DNA of 64,000 nt, from the NCBI RefSeq assembly GCF_963678975.1, contig NC_089274.1, positions 5,320,001-5,384,000 on the forward strand. Reading direction: 5' to 3'. This document shows positions 48,601 through 60,600 of the stretch, one piece after another. Position numbers and translations under genes: made by a program. Positions within the stretch are counted from its first letter, which is position 1; every line of letters begins with the position of its first letter. Under the pieces are notes generated by a model, which was not told where the DNA came from, did not search any database, and worked only from the letters and a program-made list of their open reading frames with translations. Origin of the DNA: Dysidea avara (taxonomy: Eukaryota > Porifera > Demospongiae > Dictyoceratida > Dysideidae).

Positions 48601-51600
48601 AATAAGAAGTTGTATATATGTGACTGAATTTTGGAAAATGTTCCAAATCGTGCATCAGAAGTTTCAAGACAAACAGTTTTAAAGAATTCAAATCAGCATA
48701 ATTCGCCAAGGATAGCAAGCATACGTATAAAATTTACACAAGAGATACATCAATCTATTACCTTTCAGACCACTTCCAGTACTTGTAGCTGCTTGTGTAA
48801 TGACTGAACAGTAACTCATTATATTGTATTGTAATGTTATGTCATAGTAAGTGTGTGTGCATGTGTGTGTGTGTGTACTGAACATCATTAAGAGTGAACC
48901 GCGTGCTTAGTAGTAGTACAGAATCAACCTGGTGCCTATAAGTATTTCACAGTGGAGGTCCTACCGAGATGGACGATGGAGACACTCACACACCAGAAGA
49001 TTTGACGATAGAGAAGTCGACAGTACCGGGGGAGGCGGAAAACCTCGCAGAAGGTCACAGTTTACTTTGTGAGGAGTATGGAGACGAGGATATACCTGAA
49101 GGACCTACTTACCCCTTGAATTCGAAGCGATTGAAGGTATGGCAGCTGCAACGGATCGCCCGGACTCTACAACTTCCGACGAGTGGAACCGCAGCAGTTA
49201 CAAGGCAGCTAGTGGAGGGCAAGCTTACAGAAATGGATAGAGAGCCTCGGAATGTTCAAGTTGTTGTCAAGGGCACGGGTGAGAATGATCCAATGTTTTT
49301 AATTGATGAAAATGGGTTGATATGTGTTATAAAATCCGCACGTGACCCGATTTCCCACGTGAGTCAACCGGTTGACGATGCGCCGCAGATAGGGCAACGC
49401 AGTGCACTGCGCAAATCGGGTAGAGAGATAAATGAACAGCAATTGAAGTTGCAAATTGAATGCTTACGAGTGTCCTTGGCAGAGGCGGAAGAGGCAATAG
49501 CCAAGGGGAAGGAGGAAGCAAGAAAACAGAGCTGTGAAATCATACAGTTGCAAGAAGCCTTAGCAAGAGAAAAACAAAAAGTGAAATGAATATGGAGGGA
49601 GAAGTGCGATCAACAGTTGGCCCATGAAGAAGCTATTGATAGTAAAGACCTAGAAATAGCAACATTGAACACTCGTTTACTTTCACAGACAACTAGTCCA
49701 CTGCATGAAGAACATAATAGTCCTGATAGTAGCATGTTGACTAGTACCCCAGCCCCATCATATCATCGGGGGAAGGCTCCACCCGTTGACCAATTCAGTG
49801 CCGAAAATGAAGATGAGCGTTGGGATGATTGGCTACCCTCATTTGAGAGAGCTGCAGAATGGAATGGGTGGACCAATGCCGAAAGCCTATTGCAGTTGGC
49901 AGGGCACTTAAGAGGGAAAGCAAGACAAGAATTTTTGTTACTATCTGAAAGAGAAAAAATATCGTTCAAAAATGCTGTGACTGCTATGAGATGCCGTCTG
50001 GAGACCGGTAGTAGAACCTTAGCAGCACAAAATTTCAGGCATGCCACTCAGGGGTTCCATGAGTCAGCTTCAGATCAAGACACACGATAGTGTGTCGTGC
50101 GGCCCAAGAAGCCGGCGCGCCACACCGTGAGTATATTGACAGGAAGAAAGAAATCGTCATTTTCACACTTTTGTATCTCGGTGATGGCTTATCCGATTGA
50201 AACCAAATTTGCTGCAGAGTTGCCCGCCAGCTAGGGGAGTCTACATTCCAAATTTGAAGGAAATCACTCAAGCCATTTCCGAGATATGAGCGGCCAAAGT
50301 TTCGTTTTTTTTTCTTCGTTTTTTTCTTCTTCGTTTTTTCGCACACTTGCAAAAATTGCTATAAAACGCAAACGCGTGCTCCGATCGCCTTGAAATTTGG
50401 CACACAGAAAGGGAGTCCAAAGGCACATCCTAGCATCAAATTTGGTGCAAATCCGATGAATGGTTCAGGAGTTATGACTGATTATTCGCGTAAAACAAGA
50501 TCGATTTGTTGTCACGCCTACAGGGTAAACCGCTTCATGGAATGAGCTGAAAATTGCTATGTAGATGGAGTAACCATCGTAGGAATGCCTTTTGGTAGTT
50601 TGAAAGGAATCGAGATTAAGACCACGGAGATATGACACAAAACCCAACCTGTGTCACAATTACGCGATCGATTTTTAGTAATAAAGAAGTATTAGTTTTT
50701 ACGCCTACTAGGCAAACCGCTCAGAGCAATGAGCTGAAAATCGGTGTATAGCTGGAATAATCTTCATAGGAACTCCTTGCAGTAGTATAGAAGAATTGGA
50801 TTACAAACCACTGAGTTATGATTCGAAAGCCAACTCTGTGTAGCAAATGCGAGATCGAGATACTCTAATAGAACAGTCACCCTAATAGAGCATTCAGCTA
50901 ATTTATTTACTTCATTATAGAATTCTATTACATTACAAGTTATTCTGTAGGGACTTCAGCTGCAAACAGTTAATTCTATAGACAGTTAAGCAAGAAGCAA
51001 GTCACCTTGTGGAGAATTAAGCTACAATTGTATCACTGTAGAGATTCAGAACATTACAAGTCACACTGAAGAGAGTTCAGCTATAAACAAGTCATGCACC
51101 CTGTAGAGAGTTCACCTACAATTAAATCACTCTCTAGAGAATTCAGCTACACACAAATCACTGTGCAGAGAGTTCAGCTGCAAACAAATTATCCTGTAGA
51201 GAGATCAGCTACAAACAAAACACTTTGCAGAGAGTTCAGCTACAAACAAATCAATCTTTAGAGTGATCAGCAACAAACAAATCAACTTGTAGAGAGATAA
51301 GCTAGAAACAAATCAACCTGCAGAGAGATCAGCTACAAACAAATCAGCTTGTAGAGAGATCAGTTACACACAAATCAACCTGTAGAGAGATAAGCTAGAA
51401 AAAAATCACCCTGTAGAGAGTTCAGCTAAAACAAATCAATCTGCAGAGAGATCAGCTACAAACATATCACCTTATAGACAGTTCAGCTACAAACAAATTA
51501 CCCTGTAGAGAGATCGACTACAAACAAATCAACTTGCAGAGAGATCAGCTACACACAAATCAACTTGTAGAGAGATCAGCTAGAAACAAATCACCTTGTA

Positions 51601-54600
51601 GAGAGTTCAGCTACAAACAAATCAATGTGCAGAGAGATCAACTACAAACAAATCACCCTGTAGAGAGATCATCTAGGAACTAGACACAATGTAAGGAGTT
51701 CAGCTACTAGCAAATCACCCTTTAGAGAGTTCAGCTACAAACAAATCAACCTGCAGAGAGATCAAATCACCTTATAGAGAGTTCAGCTGCAAACAAATTG
51801 CCCTGTAGAGAGATCAGTTACAAACAAATCAACCTGCAGAGAGATCAGCTACACACAAATCAACTTGTAGAGAGTTCAGCTACAAACAAATCACACTGTG
51901 GAGATCAGCTAGAAACTAGACACAATGTAAGAAGTTCAGCTACAAGCAAATCACCCTGTAGAGATTTCAGCTGCAAACAAATTACTCTGTATAGAGTTCA
52001 GCTAGAAAAAGTCACCTTGTAGAGAGTTCAGCTACAAAGAAACTGCCATGTAGAGAGTTCAGCCTCAAACAAATTACCGTGTAGAGAATTCAACAACAAG
52101 CAAATCGCCCTGTAGAGGGATCAGCTAGAAGAAGTTACCTTGTAGAGAGTTCAGCTACAAAGAAACCATCATGTAGAGAGTTCAGCTACAAAGAAAGCGC
52201 CATGTAGAGAGTTTAGCTGCAAACAAATCACCTGTAGAGAGTTCAGCTAGAAACAAATCACGCTGTAGAGAGATCAGCTAGAAGAGGTCACCTTGTAGAG
52301 AGTTCAGCTACAAAGAAATCACCACCTAAAGAGTTCAGCTACAAAGAAATCACCCTGTAGAAAGTTCAGCTAGAAGAAGTCACCTTGTAGAGAGTTCAGC
52401 TACAAAGAAACCATCATTGTAGAGAGTTCAGCTACAAAGAAAGCACCATGTAGAGAGTTTAGCTGCAAACAAATCACCTGTAGAGAGTTCAGCTAGAAAC
52501 AAATCACCCTGTAGAGAGATCAGTTAGAAGAGGTCACCTTGTAGAGAGTTCAGCTACAAACAAATCACCACCTAAAGAGTTCAGCTGCAAACAAATCACC
52601 CTGTAGGGATCAGCTAAAAGAAGTCACCTTGTAGAGAGTTCAACTACAAAGAAACCATCATGTGGAGAGTTCAGCTACAAAGAAATCACCCTGTAGAGAG
52701 TTCAGCTAGAAGAAGTCACCTTGTAGAGAGTTCAGCTACAAACAAACCATCATGTAGAGAGTTCAGTTACAAAGAAACCACCATGGATGTAGAGAGTTTA
52801 GTTGCAAACAAATAACCTGTAGAGAGTTCAGCTAGAAACAAATCACCCTGTAGAGAAATCAGCCAGAAGAGGTCACCTTGTAGAGAGTTCAGCTACAAAG
52901 AAACCGTTATGTAGAGAGTTCAGCTACAAAGAAGCACCATGTAGAGAGTTTAGCTACAAACAAATCACTTGTAGAGAGTTCAGCTAGAAGAAGTCACCTT
53001 GTAGAGAGTTCAGCTACAAAGAAACCGTTATGTAGAGAGTTCAGCTACAAAGAAAGCACCATGTAGAGAGTTTAGCTACAAACAAATCACCTGTAGAGAG
53101 TTCAGCTAGAAGAAGTCACCTTGTAGAGAGTTCAGCTACAAAGAAACCGTCATGTAGAGAGTTCAGCTACAAAGAAAGCACCATGTAGAGAGTTTAGCTA
53201 CAAAGAAACCACCATGGATGTAGAAAGTTTAGCTGCAAACAAATTACCTGTAGAGAGTTCAGCTAGAAACAAATCACCCAGTAGAGAGATCAGCTAGAAG
53301 AGGTTACCTTGTAGAGAGTTCAGCTACAAAGAAACCATCAGGTGGAGAGTTCAGCTACAAAGAAATCACCCTGTAGAGAGTTCAGCTAGAAAAAGTCACC
53401 TTGTAGAGAGTTCAGCTACAAACAAACCATCATGTAGAGAGTTCAGTTACAAAGAAACCACCATGGATGTAGAGAGTTTAGCTGCAAACAAATTACCTGT
53501 AGAGAGTTTAGCTAGAAACAAATCACCCTGTAGAGAAATCAGCTAGAAGAGGTCACCTTGTAGAGAGTTTAGCTACAAAAAGAAACCGTTATGCAGAGAG
53601 TTCAGCTACAAAGAAAGCACCATGTAGAGAGTTTAGCTACAAACAAATCACCTGTAGAGAGTTCAGCTAGAAGAAGTCACCTTGTAGAGAGTTCAGCTAC
53701 AAAGAAACCATCATGTAGAGAGTTCAGCTACAAAGAAAGCACCATGTAGAGAGTTTAGCTGCAAACAAATCACCTGTAGAGAGTTCAGCTAGAAGAAGTC
53801 ACCTTGTAGAGAGTACCATGTAGAGAGTTTAGCTGCAAACAAATCACCTGTAGAGAGTTCAGCTAGAAACAAATCACCCTGTAGAGAGATCAGCTAGAAG
53901 AGGTCACCTTGTAGAGAGTTCAGCTACAAAGAAACCATCAGGTGGAGAGTTCAGCTACAAAGAAATCACCTTGTAGAGAGTTCAGCTAGAAAAAGTCACC
54001 TTGTAGAGAGTTCAGTTACAAAGAAACCATCATGTAGAGAGTTCAGCTACAAAGAAACCACCATGGATGTAGAGAGTTTAGCTGCAAACAAATCACCTGT
54101 AGAGAGTTCAGCTAGAAGAAGTCACTTTGTAGAGAGTTCAGCTACAAAGAAACCACCATGGATGTAGAGAGTTTAGCTGCAAACAAATCACCTGTAGAGA
54201 GTTCAGCTAGAAACAAATCACCCAGTAGAGAGATCAGCTAGAAGAGGTCACCTTGTAGAGAGTTCAGCTACAAAGAAACCATCATGTGGAGAGTTCAGCT
54301 ATAAACAAATTACCCTGTAGAGAGTTCAGCTAGAAGAAGTCACCTTGTAGAGAGTTCAGCTACAAAGAAACCATCATGTAGAGAGTTCAGCTACAAAGAA
54401 ACCACCATGGATGTAGAAAGTTTAGCTGCAAACAAATTACCTGTAGAGAGTTCAGCTAGAAACAAATCACCCTGTAGAGAAATCAGCTAGAAGAATTTAT
54501 CTTGTAGAGAGTTCAGCTACAAAGAAACCATCCTGTATATAGTTCAGCTATATTTTAAGTCACCCAGTAGAGAGATCAGCTGATAAAAAATATACTGTGG

Positions 54601-57600
54601 GGAATAATGGGCATGTAATAAATATATGTATATAATTTGTATAATTACTAATAAAATCAAAAATAATTGAAGTATTAAAAATCTTCTATAAGTTCTTTTC
54701 TTCTTCCTGTGGTAAATAAAAAAAACACATGGGTTAAAAAAAGCCCGAAAGCCAGCCATAGGCTGGCTTTGCAGTATACAAATACAAAAAGAAGTGATAT
54801 CTAATCAAAAACAGCCAAGCTGTAAAAAAAGGTGCGGCCCCCAAAAAGGCCATGGTGAAAAAAGATGTGAAATCCAAGGTGGCGGCCAAGAAATGGCTGT
54901 GATGGTAGGTTAATGGTAAAAATTTTAATAACGACAATTCAGGTGAATTTTGTGCCACTTGGTCTTGGCATCAAATTCACCTGAATTGTCGTTATTAAAA
55001 TTTTTACCATTAACCTACCATCACAGCCATTTCTTGGCCGCCACCTTGGATTTCACATCTTTTTTCACCATGGCCTTTTTGGGGACCGCACCTTTTTTTA
55101 CAGCTTGGCTGTTTTTGATTAGATTACATATTATGTCTCGAAAAGATCTTTAGGAGGGCTTATGGAAGAGATCATATGACGGATGAGACACAGCAAACTC
55201 TACTGTATGGCCAGCTGCAGGAAGGATTGCGGTACACATTGATGAAGTCCCCTGCTGTCTCTGGTGCTAGGAATTACCAGGAACTTTGTGTTGCCGCAAG
55301 AAATGAAGAGCGGTGGTTGAACAATCTCAACAAGAGGCAACAGTATATGCGGAACAGCACAGTAGATGGGTCACAGGACTGCCAGTTACCCAAGCAATAC
55401 AGACCTACCACAAGTACAAGGTCATCCCCAATTGATGGTTCCCCCTCAGTGAACAGGACACGCCCACTCCCTTCTAACCATTCCTTGCCACCAAGACACT
55501 GTTACATCTGTAATGATACTGGCCATATAGCCAAAGACTGTAACAAGACTGGGAAGTCTGAAAGTACGGGCAAAGCCAATCAAGTACAAGTCACAACAGA
55601 AGCATGTGTGAACGCTGACTGTATGTCCCCTGTTAGCAAACTACAGATGTGAGATGTCACCACTGGATCTCTTGCTTTCTGACTCTGACGATGAAGATGT
55701 GATCCGTGAGGTGAGAATTACTGATAAGGGTAGTGAATCTCGATGTGTTGATGTCCAGGTACAAGGTGTTCCTGCAGTGGGGATAGTAGACACCGCAGCC
55801 GATATTACCATAATGGGAGGGAGTTTATTCAAGAAGGTTGCTAGTGTAGCACGACTACGGAAAAGAGACTTTAAAAGTGCAGATAAGGTTCCCTATGGAT
55901 ATGATCAATGCCCATTTCAACTGAATGGAAGAATGGATCTAGACATCACATTTGGAGACAAGATCATGAAAACGGCAGTGTATATCAAGATGGATGCAGT
56001 AGACCAACTGCTATTGTCAGAAGGTGTATGCCGGCAGTTGGATATCATATCGTATCATGGCGATGTCAAAAAATTTAGGGGAGCAAAGCAAGGAGCCACA
56101 CACCATATAAAAGTTGTGAAAACTGTCCATGTCCTTCCTCACCAAAGTGGCATGGCCCAGGTACATGTTCCTGGTAATTTCCCACTGTTGGTGGAAGATA
56201 GCTGTCACTTGCACGAAGCTGCGAGCCTGCTGCTAGAAGATACCTTGGTTAAGCCCAATGCAGTTGGACTAGCATATGTAGTGCTCTCAAACCCCATGGA
56301 GTGTTCTGGCCATGTGACTGCCGGTACTACAGTTGGTATTGCGGCAGAGGTTCATGTGGTTGACAAGGGTATTACAGAAGTTCCCATACTGAACAAGAGT
56401 ACTCGCTCTCCACTAGTTGAGGATGCATCAGCTGTGTGCAGTGTCACATCAGAGATGGATCGTAAGGGAAGATTACTTGAGCTAATAGAGAAACCTAGCT
56501 TACTGAATGACCAACAGACTCAGGAACTCCTTGATTTTCTCACCAGTCACCACACTGCATTCAGCTTAGATGATTTGGACAGGGGTGAGACTAATCTGCT
56601 TGATATGGAGATTCACACAGGCAATGAATCTCCTAGAAGGTGTGCCTATGTGCCGAATGCCCCTTGCGGTTCGCCAAGAGGTAGCCCGACAATTGCAGAA
56701 GATGCAAGACACTGGTGTGATTGAGCCATCAAGCAGTCCTTGGTCAAGCCCAGTCGTTATGGTGCGTAAGAAGGATGGCACACTACGTTTTTGCGTAGAT
56801 TATAGGGAACTGAACAAAGTCACCAAGACGGACACCTATCCATTGCCACATGTGGACGACCTCCTAGATGAGATTGGAGACGTTCGATATTTTAGTACAC
56901 TAGACCTGGCAAGTGGGTATTGGCAAATTCGTGTTGCCCCTAGTTCTCGAGAAAAGACTGCCTTTATAACTCCTGAAGGATTGTTCCAGTTTCGTATGAT
57001 GCCATTTGGGCTGACCAATGCACCTGCGGTCTTCCAAAGACTGATGCGGTCAGTTTTGATGGGGTTGAACCCAGTGGGAGGAAAGCATTTTGTTTTTGTT
57101 TACATGGATGATGTATTGGTATTCTCTGAAACTCTAAAGGACCATCTGAAGCACTTACAGCTAGTGATACAGCGAATACAAGACGCAGGATTGAAGTTAA
57201 AACCTAGCAAGTGCCACTTTGTATGTGAAGAGATTCAGTTTTTAGGGCATGTATTAACTCCAAATGGTTTGAAGACAAACCCCAAGTTAGTAGAATTAGT
57301 CACCAAATATCCTAGGCCACAGAACATTAACGAAGTCAAGCAATTTTTGGGGCTGAGTTCGTATTACCGCCGTTTCATAAAGAATTTTGCAAACATTGCG
57401 CAGCCACTACATGCTCTTACTCGAGGTGGAGTGGATTTTCACTGGACCGAATATTGCCAAGAAGCATTCAACAGTCTTAAACAACATCTGACAACAGCTA
57501 AGTTACCCATCCAAGACATCATTAATTTCATGGAATCAGGTATACTCCCAGTTGACACAACCCAAGTAAGAAAAGTTGCTATTCAGCTGTCGTTGTTTAC

Positions 57601-60600
57601 TATAATTGACAACATTCTCTACTTTGTGGATCACAAAAGGGATGATTGTAGAAGGATAGCTGTTCCTACACATTTGAGAAACACAATTTTGGAGGAGGCT
57701 CATCGGGGTATTATGTGTGGACATTTTTCGGGTAAGCGTACATTCAGCTTGTTGGTTTCCCATTGGTGGTGGGAGAATATGTATTCTGATACCATAAGAT
57801 TTGTGAGTAACTGTCCTGAATGTACTGTCACAGCAGGAGTAGGCAGACATAGTAATCCGCCTTTGCACCCAATCCCAGTGAGTCGCCCTTTTCAAATAGT
57901 AGGTATTGATATTATGGAACTCCCCCAGACCAAGAAAGGTAACAAGTATGTTGTTGTCCTACAGGACTACTTGACTAAGTGGCTATTAGTCTACCCTATG
58001 TCTGACCAAAAGCCACTGACTCTTGCTCGCATTCTGGCAGAGGATGTTATTCCTTTTTTTGGTGTGCCAGAAGCACTACTTTCAGACAGAGGAACAAATC
58101 TTCTCTCGCACCTCATGACTGACCTATGTGTCTTACTGGGAATAAGAAAATTGAACACCACAGCCTACCATCCTGAGTGTGACGGGATGGTGGAAAGGTT
58201 CAATAGAACATTGAAAGCCATGTTTCGTAAGCACGCTGCTAGATTTGGAATGCAGTGGGACTGCTATTTGTCAAGTGTCCTGTGGGCATATCGGAACATC
58301 CCCCATGCTAGCACAGGGGAAAAACCCTCATTTTTGTTATTTGGATGGGATCAGAAAAGCCCCACAGAAGCTGCATTTGCTCAACCAACACAACCCATTC
58401 CAAGTACTATAGAGGACTACTGTGAGAAAATAATATTGTCCTTGTCATCAGCAAGAGCATTGGCTCTGGACTCAATTAAGAAGGCACAAGACCAATACAA
58501 GCACTACTTTGATCGTCGCTCAAAGCAAGTTGACTACCGGGTAGGAGAGTGGATCTTCATCAGATTTCCAGCTGAAGAGACGGGACGAAACAGAAAACTG
58601 TCACACCCTTGGCATGGACCGTATCGAATACTTTCACGAAGAGATCCGGATGTGACTGCTGCCAAGGTTTACTTTCCCAATGAAGGACAAATACAGGTCC
58701 ACCAGCAGAGAGTATGCCAGTGTCCACCAGAACTTGTCCCTGGTTATTACTGGTATGGGAAAGGACAAAGGAGTGCTGGGAGAACTCCTAGGTGGGTGGA
58801 GGACTTGCAGATAAGGCTATGCAGTGAAATAGAGAAGAATGCCAACACTACAGATGACAACCCCACCTATGATAATGCTGAAGTTAACCTTGACAAAGAC
58901 GACAATGTAGTTGATGATGTAGATGATGATAACATAGTTGAAGACAATGAAGAATCCACTGAGCATAATTTAATTGGAGATGACAGTGTGTCCACGGACA
59001 GTAGCGTGATTTTTAGACATGTGCCCCAGGATTGCCCTTACTCCCTGAGGAGCAGCACATCAATTCCCCTCAGATTCAGGCAATAGCTCGGGACGAGCTT
59101 CATTCAGAGGAGAGAGTGATGTAATGACTGAACAGTAACTCATTATATTGTATTGTAATGTTATGTCATAGTAAGTGTGTGCGCATGTGTGTGTGTGTGT
59201 GCTGAGCATCATTAAGAGTGAACTGCGTGCTTAGTAGTAGTACAGAATCAACCCGGTGCCTATAAGTATTTCACACTTGTAGAGTTTCCCGCCATAATCT
59301 GAGCAGTTGGATGAGTGAAGTAATATCACGGGTGTTCACAAAGGGGAGGAGGGTGGGCAAGAGATAGAGTTCAAAATGGAGGCAGACCACAACTGAAGCC
59401 CAGACATGAGATTATGGGGTTGTGCTGGCTTCATAGTGGCTGATATGCTACAAAATCAACAGAAAAAAATGTCTGGCCAACATTAATTATCAGGCCATCC
59501 ACCAGTAAACCACTGATTCTTGCCCAGCCAGGCCCTTCACAAGGTCTGAAACTGCCATTCAAGCTCTCCACACTGCCCAGAAAAGATTTCTGTTGAACCA
59601 GCCTCGAGTAGTTTGAGTAACACTGAGGTTCAAAACTAGTAATAACTATCCACTGGTAGTGTTAATTTGGTTTTTCCTGATGTACAATTTGGAACGGTTT
59701 TGTAAAATCTGGTCACATATAGTAGGTGAAAATTTTAGTGAGAGTTGGGCATATATGTATGTATTTATGTAGATTTTATGGCAACAAAAGGTTTGTGAAT
59801 TTGCAACCGGTTACATAACTTGTAGCTATTTGGTAGTAGGAAATCACAGAATCCTGTATCTCTGTAAGTAGAACTTATAATTTCCATATTCATTTCCTAC
59901 AGTAGTTTGTTGCTTGTTTTACTACAATATGTACCTATAGGCTATTATCGTACATAGGCATATACAGGATTCTGATATGTTTAGACATGAGTGATTTTAT
60001 CTTTTCATGTAGCCACAAGTTGACAAAGAGAAAGACCTTAGAAAACAACATACGTTACACCACTTAGTTTATGGAGAGGAGAAAAACTGTCCATACTTCA
60101 GCACTGCTGACTTGGTTTGTTTACTTGTACTGATGATACCCTTTGTTAATCACATATTCACCTATATAGTGCTCACAAAATTTTGACAATGATGCTCTAC
60201 CACACTTTAAACAATGTCTTAGAAGATTGGAAAGTGTGCAACAGTATGTGTGAAGAATACATCGTAGATCACCTTGCAATTGCAAGGGAAAAGTGTGAAG
60301 GAATAAGCTGCAAACTTTGGTGAGAATCCACATGTGTGATACAACTGGATCATTACTTTAGCAACAAGCCAAGCCACAATTCTGTGCATGCCAAGTGCTA
60401 CTTTGTCTGGGTTAAATCGTGATACTATTAGCCACGGTTAGCCAGTTTCTTTCACTTGCTTTGCTTAGGGAATTGTTTAGAATAAGCTGATATCAGTTTT
60501 GCAATTAAGTTTGTGGATAGCCTTGCCCACATCGTCTCCGGGTCTCAAAAGCATAGAAACGTTGTCGGCTTATTCCATTCAAGTGCACAAGAGTATATAC

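Larger units (their letters stand above)
50086..55140. mobile_element. Nested 5 kb insertion inside gag, containing satellite and hairpin
   Basis: Gag homology stops near 50085 and resumes near 55140 (AYGRDHMTDETQQTLLYG). Between them lie, in order, a 780-bp repeat module, a 3.7 kb satellite array, and a hairpin with 152-bp arms. Exact ends and TSD were not resolved. It must be younger than the Gypsy insertion. It codes no protein, so it may be a non-autonomous transposon that carries satellite, or several successive insertions. Confidence 0.75.
48796..59275 (+). mobile_element. Ty3/Gypsy LTR retrotransposon, split by a nested insertion
   Basis: Two 156-bp LTRs (48796-48951, 59120-59275) begin TG and end CA, and CTTG is duplicated outside (48792-48795, 59276-59279). 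Inside come gag, protease, reverse transcriptase and integrase, in the Gypsy order (RT before integrase). A purine-rich tract (AGAGGAGAGAGTGA) precedes the 3' LTR, and TGGAGGTCCTACCGAG just after the 5' LTR is the likely primer-binding site. About 5 kb of foreign DNA interrupts gag, and the RNase H domain is missing. The copy is defective. It lies within an intron of kinase gene B in the same orientation. Confidence 0.92.

Noticed and set aside
51798-52022. Open frame in the satellite
   Set aside because: Produced by the 30-bp period, which is a multiple of three.
50868-54586. CRISPR-like array
   Set aside because: Units are contiguous and degenerate with no unique spacers; a eukaryotic satellite, also present at 38736-39265.
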